In this document: piece by piece, positions 8,043 to 15,786 of the stretch | Layout of the letters: each line of letters opens with the position of its first letter | Position numbering within the stretch: the first letter of the stretch is position 1 | Source of the DNA: Acidovorax sp. FHTAMBA | GTDB taxonomy: Bacteria; Pseudomonadota; Gammaproteobacteria; Burkholderiales; Burkholderiaceae_C | Assembly (NCBI RefSeq): GCF_038958875.1 | Contig: NZ_CP152407.1 | Coordinates: 1,991,501 to 2,055,500, forward strand | Direction of reading: 5' to 3' | Length of the DNA stretch: 64,000 bases | Program-made: the position numbers and the translations under genes | The notes under the pieces: generated by a model | What the model was told of the DNA's origin: nothing | The model's input: the letters and a program-made list of their open reading frames with translations, nothing else | Database searches by the model: none

Positions 8043-8225
8043 GGGAGGACAGAACCACCCGTGGGCTGTGGCAGGCCCGGTCGTCGCTGGAACCGGCTGC
8101 TCATCAAGCAATCACACCCGGCCCATGTCGTGGCTGGGGCCGGCATCGTCTGGCGCACATCCGCGCACAAAGGGAGCCCGTTGTTGCACCGGCGGGCACC
8201 GGCACCGAATACCGCTGACCGCAAG

Positions 8226-8270
8226 GGGTCTCCCGATGGCTTGCGCGGCAGGCAAGCCATCGGAGGACCC
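8226..8270. repeat. 19-bp inverted repeat with a 7-base loop
   Basis: The arms 8226-8244 and 8252-8270 pair over 19 positions with one G-T wobble and one mismatch; the inner 12 pairs are perfect (CCGATGGCTTGC/GCAAGCCATCGG). No T run follows. It could be a strong RNA hairpin or a protein-binding site in the leader of the methylase. Confidence 0.65.
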
Positions 8271-8487
8271 TTCGCAATCGGCGGAAGAAACGCAGATCAG
8301 CAGAACGCGCGTGGCGCGGTTCGTGGAGAAGCCACCTTCAGATCTCGCCTCGCCCGCGTGGAGGGGGACGGCTGGGCGGGACGCGCACACGGAGCAGGAA
8401 GGCGTTGCGCGCTGGGCGTCCCGCGGGGCATGCGGGACACGGGCTGCGCCGCCAACGGCGGGCACGGCCCACGGGGAACGGGGTCGG

Positions 8488-10530
8488 TCAGGGGCTCTTG
8501 CGGCCGCTGCTGTTCCGGCGTGGGGGACGCGAGGCGCCACGCTTGGATGTGCCGGATTCGACCGGCAGCGTGCCATTGCAGTCTGGGTAGCGGCTGCACG
8601 ACCAGAACGGGCCGCTCTTGCCGCTGCGCTGGCGCGTGGGGGCGCCGCACTGCGGACATGCCGGCCCCTGGGGAACCTTGATGGACAGGGAGGCGCTGCC
8701 GTACTGCGCGATCAGCTGCGAAATCCACGCGGCCTGCTTGCCGATGAACACGTCCAGCGTGAGCTGTCCGGCCTCGATCATGTCGAGCGCCTGCTCCCAG
8801 GCGGCCGTGGTGCCGGGGTCGGCGATCGCCGCGGGCACAGCGTCGATCAGCATGCAAGCCGCATCCGATGCGCGGATCGAGCGGCCCTTCTTCACGAGAT
8901 AGCCGCGTGCGATCAGGCCGCTGATGATGTTGGCCCGCGTCGCCTCGGTGCCGATGCCCGTTGTGTCCTTCAGCTTCTGCTTCAGGCGCGGATCGGTCAC
9001 GAAGCGCGCAACGCCTTTCATAGCCTTGACCAGTTCGCCCTGGGTATAGGGCTTCGGCGGGATCGTCTTGAGCGCCTTGATCTCAGCCTCGGCCACCGGG
9101 CATGCCAGGCCTTCATGCAGTTTCGGCAGCGCGGGCAGCCCCTGGCTGCGCACCGCGGTGTCGCCGTCCTCGCCGGCACCACCTTCATGTTCGGGTGCGG
9201 CCAGCACCAGGTGCCAACCCTTGACGACGACCTGCTTGCCCGTCGCCGCCAGCGTCTGCTGGCCGCAGGCAAGCTGAGCCACCGTGCGGTCGAACTCGTG
9301 ATGGGGGAGGAACTGCGCCAGGTAGTGCGCCCGGATGAGCCGGTACACCGCCAGTTCCTTCTCGTTCATGGCCGAGAGGTTCGCCGGTTCGAGCGTCGGG
9401 ATGATGCCGTGGTGGGCCGTGACCTTGCCGTCGTTCCAGGCGCGCGAGCGCTGCGAGCGGTCGAGCTGGCCCATGATGGAACGCAGCGAGGGATCGGTCT
9501 TGAGCAGGCTGTCCAGGACCGTGGGCACCTCGGCGAACATGCTCTCGGGCAGATAGCCGGAATCCGAGCGCGGGTATGTCGTCGCCTTGTGCGTCTCGTA
9601 CAGGGCCTGGGCGATCTCCAGGGTCTCCTGCACGTCCAGCCCAAGCTGCTTGGAACAGACCTCCTGCAAGGTGCCCAGGTCGAACAGCAATGGCGGGCCT
9701 TCGCGCACGCGCTCGGTCTCGACCGACACCACCTGCGCGCTGCCCGCAGCGCGGATCTGCTGGGCGGCCTGCTGTGCGACCGGCTGTTGCACGCAGCGGC
9801 CCGCGTCGTCGGTGCAGGCATCGGGCGGAACCCACTGCGCGCTGAAAGCCTGGCCGCCCGTGGACAAGGCCACGTCGATGGCCCAGTACGGCACGGACAC
9901 GAAGGCCGCGATCTCGCGGTCGCGGTCGACGACGAGCTTGAGCGTCGGGGTCTGGACGCGGCCGACCGACAGCACGCCGTCGTAGCCCGCCCGTCGCCCC
10001 AGCACGGTGAACAAGCGGCTGAGGTTCATGCCCGCAAGCCAGTCGGCCCGCGAACGCGCCAGCGCCGAGTAATACATCGGCAGCGTCTCGGCCGAGGGCC
10101 GCAGCTTGCCGAGCGCGGCGCGGATGGACGCATCGTTGAGCGCCGACAGCCACAGCCGCTCGATGGGGCCGCGGTAGCCGCACAGTTCGATGATCTCGCG
10201 GGCGATCAACTCGCCTTCACGGTCGGCATCGGTGGCGATGACGAGGTGGGTCGCCTTCGCCAGGAGCGCCTTGACGACCTTGAATTGCGCAGCGGTCCTG
10301 GGCTTGACCTCGACCCGCCAGCGCTCTGGGATGATGGGCAACTGCTCGATGGACCAGCGCTTGAGCTGCGCGTCGTAGGCTTCGGGCGGCGCTGCTTCCA
10401 CGAGATGGCCGATGCACCAGGTGACCGTGACGCCGGAGCCATTGAGACAGCCTTCACCGCGCTGCGTGGCGCCGAGAATCCGGCCGATGTCTTTGCCCTG
10501 GGAGGGCTTCTCGCACAAGAACAGCCGCAT
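8488..10530 (-). CDS. topB: DNA topoisomerase III (type IA), 680 aa
   Basis: Relaxes and decatenates DNA by cutting one strand through a tyrosine. The N-terminal Toprim domain shows CEKPSQG at 6-12 and the metal-binding DADREGE at 101-107; the catalytic Tyr319 lies in TTYPRSD. A C-terminal zinc-ribbon (CPQCGAP...WSCSRYPDC) is followed by a basic tail. Length fits plasmid and ICE TopB proteins. It is the usual partner of SSB in the DNA-processing module of clc-type ICEs, where it is thought to help replication and transfer of the element. The ATG at 10530 is the first methionine of the conserved MRLFLCEKPS start. Confidence 0.95.
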   Translation of the reverse strand: MRLFLCEKPSQGKDIGRILGATQRGEGCLNGSGVTVTWCIGHLVEAAPPEAYDAQLKRWSIEQLPIIPERWRVEVKPRTAAQFKVVKALLAKATHLVIATDADREGELIAREIIELCGYRGPIERLWLSALNDASIRAALGKLRPSAETLPMYYSALARSRADWLAGMNLSRLFTVLGRRAGYDGVLSVGRVQTPTLKLVVDRDREIAAFVSVPYWAIDVALSTGGQAFSAQWVPPDACTDDAGRCVQQPVAQQAAQQIRAAGSAQVVSVETERVREGPPLLFDLGTLQEVCSKQLGLDVQETLEIAQALYETHKATTYPRSDSGYLPESMFAEVPTVLDSLLKTDPSLRSIMGQLDRSQRSRAWNDGKVTAHHGIIPTLEPANLSAMNEKELAVYRLIRAHYLAQFLPHHEFDRTVAQLACGQQTLAATGKQVVVKGWHLVLAAPEHEGGAGEDGDTAVRSQGLPALPKLHEGLACPVAEAEIKALKTIPPKPYTQGELVKAMKGVARFVTDPRLKQKLKDTTGIGTEATRANIISGLIARGYLVKKGRSIRASDAACMLIDAVPAAIADPGTTAAWEQALDMIEAGQLTLDVFIGKQAAWISQLIAQYGSASLSIKVPQGPACPQCGAPTRQRSGKSGPFWSCSRYPDCNGTLPVESGTSKRGASRPPRRNSSGRKSP

Positions 10531-10617
10531 GTCCGTCCATCCGATTCCCGTGGTTCGTTGAGTTGCCGGGATCGAGAATGCCGGGCATCACGAGGGGCGG
10601 CAACAAACAAGCGGCAT

Positions 10618-10631
10618 GCGGTCGCGACCGC
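10618..10631. repeat. Perfect 14-bp palindrome in the topB leader
   Basis: The sequence GCGGTCGCGACCGC reads the same on both strands. It is about 90 bases upstream of topB and may be a binding site; in GC-rich DNA this could arise by chance. Confidence 0.4.
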
Positions 10632-10734
10632 TTTGGCGAGACGAAATGGCTGGGCGGGGATGGCGTGCGCTCGGCGGTGTGCGGGCCGGGAGCCGCGATT
10701 TACGGGAGCGCGTGGAAGCCGGTGGATGTTGATG

Positions 10735-10757
10735 GAGCTATCCCCTGGGGATAGCTC
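10735..10757. promoter_or_regulatory. CTATCCCCWGGGGATAG palindrome, copy 1
   Basis: An 11-1-11 perfect palindrome centred on position 10746, about 205 bases upstream of topB. The core is shared with three sites at 13674-13968. With its flank TGATG it matches the inverted copy 2 over more than 25 bases. Probably an operator for an ICE regulator, though the protein is unknown. Confidence 0.65.
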
Positions 10758-10808
10758 GCGAGGGCATGGAGGGCGGCGAAGCACTCGGCAACCGCCCGCC
10801 ATGCCGGA

Positions 10809-11249
10809 TTACTTCCTGCGCTTGGCCTCTTTCGGGGCAGCCGGTTCCTGGGTGGCCTGGGGCTTCGGCTCAGCGTCCTGCGGCTTCGGGCTGAGGGCCA
10901 CGGACTCGATGCGGTACGGCAGGATGCCGACGCTGCGCGCGTTGATCTGCCAGGTCTCGCGCGGCTGATCTTCGTTGTCCGTCCAGGGTTCGCGCTCCAT
11001 GCGGCCGACGACCAGCACGCGCATGCCTTTCTGGTAGAGGTCCTTCCAGTGCGCGGCCTCGCGGTGCCAGATCTCCACCGGCGCCCAGAAGCCGCCGCGA
11101 TCCTCGAAGTCGCCGCCCTTGGTGGGGACGGGGTTGTCGAAGTACACGTTCAGCCGCAGCAGGCGCCGCGGTTCGTCGTTGCCGTTGGGGAACTCCCGGT
11201 ACTCGGGGGGCGAGCCGATGTTGCCTTCGCCCGAAAAATGCGTGCTCAT
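10809..11249 (-). CDS. ssb: Single-stranded DNA-binding protein, 146 aa
   Basis: Coats single-stranded DNA during replication and transfer. The N-terminal 115 residues form an OB-fold-like region (LLRLNVYFDNP, FWAPVEIWH, KGMRVLVVGRMEREPW, WQINARSVGILPYRIE); the C-terminal tail is rich in proline, alanine and lysine and lacks the acidic DDDIPF-type tip of housekeeping SSB. This divergent type is usual in ICEs next to topB. The ATG at 11249 has GGAG 8 bases upstream. A 44-base gap separates it from the upstream methyltransferase gene, so the run from TIGR03761 to ssb is probably one transcript. Confidence 0.88.
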   Translation of the reverse strand: MSTHFSGEGNIGSPPEYREFPNGNDEPRRLLRLNVYFDNPVPTKGGDFEDRGGFWAPVEIWHREAAHWKDLYQKGMRVLVVGRMEREPWTDNEDQPRETWQINARSVGILPYRIESVALSPKPQDAEPKPQATQEPAAPKEAKRRK

Positions 11250-11293
11250 GTTGCAATCTCCATCAGGGTGGTTGAAACCCGCGCCGACGTGCG

Positions 11294-12244
11294 TCAGTGC
11301 AGGCGCTGCTGGTCGATGAACGACCGGACGAGTTCGCAGCCGATGAAATGCCGCTGAAGTCGCAAGGCCACGGCGCCGGTGGTGCCGCTGCCGATGAAGG
11401 GATCCAGCACCGTGTCCCCCGCGCGGGAACCGGCCAGGATGCAGGGGACGATCAGGCGGTCGGGAAACACCGCGAAGTGGCTGTCCCTGAACGGCCGGGT
11501 GGCCACGGTCCAGACATCGCGCTTGTTGCGCAGGGCGCGGGCGCCGATCCGGTGCAGGCCGCCCCGCAGGTTGGCGTTGGCGCTGGTGGCGCGTTCGCCG
11601 GGCGGCTGGCGCACGGGCCGCAGGTTGCCGGGTCCGCGCGGGTCGGTCGAGGGCTCGCGGATGGCGGCTTGGTCGAAGTAGTAGCGGGGGCGCTTGGACA
11701 GCAGGAAGATGTGCTCGTGCGAGCGCGTGCAGCGGTCGGCCACGCTCTCGGGCATGGTGTTGGGCTTGTGCCAGATCAGGTCCTGGCGCAGATACCAGCC
11801 GTCGCGCCGCAGTGCGAACGCCAGCATCCACGGGATGCCCAGCATGTCCTTCGCCTTCACGTCGCCCGCAGGCCAGATCGCGCCGGCGGCGGCCTGGGCC
11901 GTGCCGTGCTTGGCGCCGCCCTTGCTGCTCGCGGCCTGGTAGGTGCGCGGTGCCGCGTAGCTGTCCCCGATCACGATCCACAGCGTGCCGTCGTCGGCCA
12001 GCAGGTCGCGCACCGCCCGGAACACGCGAACCAGGCGCCCGATGTACTGCTCGGGCGTGCGGCACGCGCCGATCTCCAGGTGCTTGTCGGGATGGTCCGG
12101 CGGGAGGTAGCTGCGCAGTCCGAAGTACGGCGGGCTGGTGACGCAGGTCTGTATCCGCACGCCGTCCGAGCGCATGCGCTCCAGCAGACCCAGGCAGTCC
12201 CCGGCGTGGGTCCGGTCCAGCCAACGGCACGTGGGCGGTTGCAT
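11294..12244 (-). CDS. Site-specific DNA methyltransferase (N6-adenine or N4-cytosine type), 316 aa
   Basis: Carries the catalytic TSPPY at 36-40 (motif IV), followed by FGLRSYLPPD, and near the C-terminus the SAM-binding DPFIGSGTTG (motif I). The order IV before I is typical of the beta class of amino-methyltransferases. No restriction endonuclease neighbours it. It lies inside the conserved ICE module between ssb and the DUF3158 gene, which suggests an anti-restriction or replication-marking role. The ATG at 12244 overlaps the TGA of the upstream gene by one base, showing translational coupling; a GTG three bases upstream is possible. Confidence 0.9.
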   Translation of the reverse strand: MQPPTCRWLDRTHAGDCLGLLERMRSDGVRIQTCVTSPPYFGLRSYLPPDHPDKHLEIGACRTPEQYIGRLVRVFRAVRDLLADDGTLWIVIGDSYAAPRTYQAASSKGGAKHGTAQAAAGAIWPAGDVKAKDMLGIPWMLAFALRRDGWYLRQDLIWHKPNTMPESVADRCTRSHEHIFLLSKRPRYYFDQAAIREPSTDPRGPGNLRPVRQPPGERATSANANLRGGLHRIGARALRNKRDVWTVATRPFRDSHFAVFPDRLIVPCILAGSRAGDTVLDPFIGSGTTGAVALRLQRHFIGCELVRSFIDQQRLH

Positions 12245-12780
12245 CACGGTTCCCGTGCGCCCGAGCGGCGGCTGGCGACCGCTGTCATCCGGCGCAGATA
12301 GGCGTCATCGGCCTGCGCGGCCTTGCTGGCGCATTCCCGGGCCTGCCTGCCCAGGGTGTGCAGCAGGCTGATCTGCAGGTTCAGCACGATGCGCTGCAGT
12401 TCGATCGCGTGCAGGTCGGCGAGCAGGTTGACCGGCGTGCTGGTGCTGGCCATCAGCTCCTGCCACAGGGCCACGCCCATGGCTGAACGGTCGTGCCTGC
12501 GCCAGCGGAGGAACGTCGTTCCTGCGCCAGTGGTCTGCTGGGCCAGTTCGACGGGCAGCAGGTGGAAGGGGTGCCTGCACGCCTGCGCCAGCACTTGCCG
12601 CTGCGCCAGGGCGATCAACTCGTCGCGCAGGGCGAAGCATTGGCTGGCCCAGTCCTCAAGATCCCCCTTACCCTTAAAAGGCTTCAAAAGGCCCTTTAGA
12701 GAGGCCGCGTGTTCCAGCTTCATGAAGGCGCCCTGTTCCAGACGACGGAAGTGGCGGGCTTCGTGGTTCGGGTCGCTCAT
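12244..12780 (-). CDS. DUF3158 family ICE protein, 178 aa
   Basis: A helical protein typical of clc/PFGI-type ICEs, found just after the TIGR03761 protein; its function is not known. It has a basic N-terminus (HFRRLEQGAFMKLEHAASLKGLLKPFKGKG) and long helix-like segments (WASQCFALRDELIALAQRQVL and LHAIELQRIVLNLQISLL). The family assignment is from recollection of neighbourhood and sequence style and is not tested. Start and stop overlap both neighbours by a few bases, so it is translated together with TIGR03761 and the methyltransferase. Confidence 0.75.
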   Translation of the reverse strand: MSDPNHEARHFRRLEQGAFMKLEHAASLKGLLKPFKGKGDLEDWASQCFALRDELIALAQRQVLAQACRHPFHLLPVELAQQTTGAGTTFLRWRRHDRSAMGVALWQELMASTSTPVNLLADLHAIELQRIVLNLQISLLHTLGRQARECASKAAQADDAYLRRMTAVASRRSGAREP

Positions 12781-13556
12781 GCCGGATCGTCCTCGCCGGT
12801 GCTGGCCTTGGCCGGATCGGCGGCGGTGGCTTCGTCGCTGGAAGGCGCGGTCGCGGCAGAACTGTCGCCGCGCTGCTGCAGGCCACGGCGCACGACAGGC
12901 GGCGCGAACTTCGAGCGGCGCGTGCCTTCGAGCACCTCCTGCGGCAACTCGCCGAACTTCTCCAGCGCCGCCCGCGCTGCGGCATTCCTGGAGGCGAAGT
13001 CGGCGCGCGTCGTGCCCGAGTAGCGGTACTGCTGGGCCAGCGAGAACAGGCTGCGCAGCGCATGCGCGCCATCGTTGAGCCAGCGCTCCAGCGTGCTGCG
13101 GTCGATGAGCGCGGTGTGGTGGGCGAGGATCAGCTTGCGGGCGATGTCGTCGTAGTCGGCCAGGAGATAGACCGCGGCAAAGCCGAGCTGGGCGTTGACG
13201 AAGAGCGGGAGCTTGACGGGCTGCACGTTGAGGTTCTCGCCCAGGCTCAATGCCGCGGGCACTCCGGCCAGCGCCTGGTCCACCTGCTCGCGCAGCGATT
13301 GCAGCGTTGCCTTGGTCTGGTCGAGCTTGTCTTCGATGCGCAGCATCCACCAGTCGCTGTACGGGTCGTCCTGTTCCGAACCGCGTTTCATCTTGTTCAT
13401 GACGGCGATGTAGCCGTTCAGGCCGACGATGCCCGGCCGCCCCTCGGCGGCGGCGCGGCCATGCCAGATGCGCGAGGCGTGGTGGGTGTGCAGCGTCAGC
13501 GACATCGCGCTGCGCAGCGAACCGAGGTTCAACTGCAAGGGTTCATTGGTGGCCAT
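12777..13556 (-). CDS. TIGR03761 (PFL_4669) integrating conjugative element protein, 259 aa
   Basis: Marker protein of this ICE family; its molecular function is unknown. The diagnostic segments are SLTLHTHHASRIWHGRA at 19-35, GRPGIVGLNGYIAVMNKMKRG around 39-59, and DDPYSDWWMLRIEDKL. The C-terminal 40 residues are a low-complexity Ala/Ser/Asp tail. It begins a tightly overlapping run with DUF3158 and the methyltransferase. The 461-base region upstream of it holds three copies of the CTATCCCC palindrome, the nearest about 120 bases before the start codon, so it may be controlled through them. Confidence 0.9.
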   Translation of the reverse strand: MATNEPLQLNLGSLRSAMSLTLHTHHASRIWHGRAAAEGRPGIVGLNGYIAVMNKMKRGSEQDDPYSDWWMLRIEDKLDQTKATLQSLREQVDQALAGVPAALSLGENLNVQPVKLPLFVNAQLGFAAVYLLADYDDIARKLILAHHTALIDRSTLERWLNDGAHALRSLFSLAQQYRYSGTTRADFASRNAAARAALEKFGELPQEVLEGTRRSKFAPPVVRRGLQQRGDSSAATAPSSDEATAADPAKASTGEDDPA

Positions 13557-13673
13557 GGGGACAGCTCGCTCAGGGACAAGGAGCTGCCAGCATCGGCACG
13601 CAGCGGAAGGCAGTCAGTCAACAAACCGATATCGGCCAGACCCCGGTTGGGGGCGTGACAGCCGCTCGTGGCA

Positions 13674-13698
13674 GGAGCTATCCCCAGGGGATAGCTCC
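13674..13698. promoter_or_regulatory. CTATCCCCWGGGGATAG palindrome, copy 2
   Basis: A perfect 12-1-12 palindrome centred on 13686, about 120 bases upstream of the TIGR03761 start. The longest of the four copies. On the minus strand it shares TGATGGAGCTATCC with copy 1. Confidence 0.65.
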
Positions 13699-13819
13699 AT
13701 CAAACACCATGGAGCGCTGCTCGCGCCGAGGGCATGGCTATCCGCCGAGATGAGGTCGTTCTGAATCGGCCCGCACGCGCGACGGTCCATGCCTGCGCTT
13801 GTTGCACCTTGCACCACAT

Positions 13820-13836
13820 CTATCCCCTGGGGATAG
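13820..13836. promoter_or_regulatory. CTATCCCCWGGGGATAG palindrome, copy 3
   Basis: A perfect 8-1-8 palindrome with T at its centre (13828). Flanks differ from copies 1 and 2, so the conserved core is the 17-bp palindrome itself. Confidence 0.65.
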
Positions 13837-13949
13837 CGCCATGGAGCGCCAGGGAATGCTCTTCGCCGAGGGCAGTTCGGACAGGATCGCACCGGCGCCG
13901 GCACCCGATACCTGCTTTGCACCCATTCAGCGTCCAGCGTTTGCGCGCG

Positions 13950-13968
13950 GCTATCCCCAGGGGATAGC
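13950..13968. promoter_or_regulatory. CTATCCCCWGGGGATAG palindrome, copy 4
   Basis: A perfect 9-1-9 palindrome centred on 13959, 50 bases past the stop of the replication protein gene. A at its centre, as in copy 2. Confidence 0.65.
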
Positions 13969-14017
13969 TTTGCTGAAGGCCACGGGTGTCTGCTCCATGG
14001 CCTTGCCACCCCCGGCG

Positions 14018-15202
14018 TCAGGTCTTGCGCAGCAGCTCGCGCAGCCGGTCGATGTGCTGCCGGGCCACCTCGGGTGGAACCACGTTGCGCGGTGGCTCCG
14101 GAGGCGCCCGCGCGGCCGCAGGTGTCGTTGGTGCCGTGTCGGTTTGCTTGGTCCAGGCATTGAACTCTCCGCGGATGGCGCGCTGGATGATGCCGAACAG
14201 ATACCCGGCAGGGTTGCGGACGGTCGCGCCGCGACAGCGCTCGGCCCATTCGTCCAGCACGGCCTGCCGCAATGGCGCGTCGACCTGCTGCAGCGCCACC
14301 AGCGCGCCTGCCTGCTGTTCTTCCTTCAAGGCAAGGAAGCGCTCGGGCAGACGCAGGCCATGCGCCGCGCGCGCGGTAGTACGTACTTCATGGATACGAC
14401 TACTACGTACAGTACGGTCCTGCTTCGGATTCCGAAGAGCGTGGTCTGGCGCGGGTTTCGAGCCTGCTTCGGATTCCGAAGACGGCGCAGCTTCATTCCG
14501 AAGAAGGTCCGAAACCCCTTCTTCGGAATCGTGGACGGTACCCTCCTGTGGATAACTTTCGGAAGCGTCGATGCCCTGGCGGGCCAGGCGCTCGGCGAGC
14601 AGCTGCAGCCGCGACGGCAGCGTGCGGCCGGACAGCAGCGGGTCTTCCGCGATCTCCTTGAGGGCGTTGAGTCCCACCATCTGGACGGCCTTGGCCGAAT
14701 GCCCGAGGGCGTGGCTGATGAGCTGCAAATAGTCCGCGTCGAGCTGCATCGCTTCGAAGGGCGTCAGGGGCTCGTCGTGCAGGACGTAGAGGTTGCCGAG
14801 GATGCGGCCGGTCTTGGGGTCCCGGCGCCTGCGCACCAGGCTCAGCCAGCGCGTGAGGCGCAGCAGCGTCAGCGCCCGCGCCACGGTCTCGTGGGAGGCC
14901 TGTCCCGCGCACGGCATCGACGCCAGCCAGGGGCGCAACTGCTCATAGGTGGGGAACGCGGTGACGCCATCGTCGTTGAGCATCAGCCGGCACACCTGCC
15001 AGGCGTTGCGCTCCAGCGGCGTCAGTCGGCGGTCGAGGAAGAGTCGCCTCGGCACACTCTCGTGCCGGTTGCCGCTGAACAGGAAGCCGTCACCGGGCGC
15101 AGGTGTGCCGGGTGCGGGCGCGAGTTGCTTCAGGGCACCGTCGAACAGATCGGCGAGGGCGACGGGGCCGTGGCGTGGTGCGCGTGGTGGGGTGTCGTCC
15201 AC
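14018..15202 (-). CDS. STY4528-type ICE replication protein, 394 aa
   Basis: Proteins of this kind are annotated as pathogenicity-island replication proteins and probably start replication of the excised element. Residues 45-225 look like a winged-helix initiator region (RLFLDRRLTPLERNAWQVCRLML, ...SHETVARALTLLRLTRWLSLVRRRRDPKTGRILGN, shown here only in part). A polar linker at about 215-275 follows, then a C-terminal helical domain with RNPAGYLFGIIQRAIRGEFN. The linker coding region is full of dyads and a DnaA box. Translation starts at a GTG with AGGCGG upstream, 9 bases after the stop of the DUF2857 gene. Confidence 0.82.
   Translation of the reverse strand: MDDTPPRAPRHGPVALADLFDGALKQLAPAPGTPAPGDGFLFSGNRHESVPRRLFLDRRLTPLERNAWQVCRLMLNDDGVTAFPTYEQLRPWLASMPCAGQASHETVARALTLLRLTRWLSLVRRRRDPKTGRILGNLYVLHDEPLTPFEAMQLDADYLQLISHALGHSAKAVQMVGLNALKEIAEDPLLSGRTLPSRLQLLAERLARQGIDASESYPQEGTVHDSEEGVSDLLRNEAAPSSESEAGSKPAPDHALRNPKQDRTVRSSRIHEVRTTARAAHGLRLPERFLALKEEQQAGALVALQQVDAPLRQAVLDEWAERCRGATVRNPAGYLFGIIQRAIRGEFNAWTKQTDTAPTTPAAARAPPEPPRNVVPPEVARQHIDRLRELLRKT
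14371..14556. other. Dyad and DnaA-box cluster inside the replication gene; candidate origin
   Basis: Within about 185 bases: palindrome AGTACGTACT at 14376-14385; two copies of TGCTTCGGATTCCGAAGA at 14421-14438 and 14465-14482, 44 bases apart; a perfect 12-bp inverted repeat ATTCCGAAGAAG/CTTCTTCGGAAT at 14495-14529; and TTATCCACA, a perfect DnaA 9-mer, at 14547-14555 on the minus strand. The coded protein segment is a polar linker, free to accept such DNA constraints. This is an inference from pattern; no function is shown. Confidence 0.5.
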
Positions 15203-15211
15203 GGCCGCCGC

Positions 15212-15772
15212 CTATCCCAAGCCCTGATCGACCCAGTTCTTGATCGCGGCCCAGACCACCGACAGCGGCAGCGACATGCCTTCGGCCAGGTCCATCGCCG
15301 CGCCGAGAATCGAGGTCTCGTCCTCCAGATCGACGTTTCTGCTGCTGGTCACGGCCTTCCATTGCCGCCACAACGCCGTGTCCTGGGTTTCGTCCAGGAC
15401 CGGATGGCGTCCCTTGCGCTTGGGCAGACCGAGAATACCGCGGCGCAGGGCGACCTCCTGATGGGTGAGGCCGTAGAAGCGGCTCACCATCTCCGTGCTG
15501 GCACCGAGGCGCAACATGCGGTCGACCGTGGCGATCTCCTTCTCCACGTCGTGCGCCTGCTTCAACAGCCGCTTGAGCACCTCGCGGTTCACGGAGACGG
15601 AGCACCAGGAGACGCTGGCGTTGGCCAGTACGCTGATGAGGGCGGGATGCTTGAGCGCATCCAGTTCTTCCTCGCCGAACCCCATTGATTTGCACCGGCG
15701 CAGTTGCCCGTTGCGCAGGTCATAGAGCGCCTGGGCGATGACGGCCTGGTTGAGCGGGTGTGATGCAGGCAT
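15212..15772 (-). CDS. DUF2857 family protein (BisC-like), 186 aa
   Basis: DUF2857 proteins occur between parB and the replication gene in clc-type ICEs. In ICEclc the corresponding protein, BisC, is a distant FlhC relative that acts with the ParB-like BisD to activate transfer genes. Here the motif-rich region is ATVDRMLRLGASTEMVSRFYGLTHQEVALRR at about 81-111 (quoted in part by position), a likely helix-turn-helix, followed by LPKRKGRHP. No zinc ligands are obvious. It starts 14 bases after the parB stop, and the replication gene follows 9 bases later. Homology to BisC is inferred from position and family, not tested. Confidence 0.7.
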   Translation of the reverse strand: MPASHPLNQAVIAQALYDLRNGQLRRCKSMGFGEEELDALKHPALISVLANASVSWCSVSVNREVLKRLLKQAHDVEKEIATVDRMLRLGASTEMVSRFYGLTHQEVALRRGILGLPKRKGRHPVLDETQDTALWRQWKAVTSSRNVDLEDETSILGAAMDLAEGMSLPLSVVWAAIKNWVDQGLG

Positions 15773-15786
15773 GCGGCGTCTTTCGC

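Larger units (their letters stand above)
7949..8487. other. Gene-free 539-base leader between topB and the cytosine methylase
   Basis: I see no credible gene here. The stretch holds two strong inverted repeats (8019-8042 and 8226-8270). Around 7999-8160 it also has a loose resemblance to the multi-hairpin elements A-C: a GTTGATGGG tract, then a hairpin, then TGGAACCGGCTGCTC. It may be a fourth, diverged copy. It should contain the promoter for the methylase gene. Confidence 0.4.
13557..14017. other. Gene-free 461-base control region with three palindromes
   Basis: No gene is credible here. The region separates the replication protein gene from TIGR03761, both on the minus strand. It contains three copies of the CTATCCCC palindrome at 13674-13698, 13820-13836 and 13950-13968, with centres 131-142 bases apart. 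It should carry the promoter of the TIGR03761-to-ssb run. Confidence 0.55.

Noticed and set aside
8068..10968. A 966-codon open frame on the plus strand opposite topB
   Set aside because: It lies antisense to the clear topoisomerase III gene, has biased low-complexity sequence and no family match. High GC makes such long antisense frames common.
10735..13968. The CTATCCCC palindromes as a CRISPR array
   Set aside because: The copies are short, perfectly palindromic, unevenly spaced and partly 3 kb apart, and there is no cas gene.
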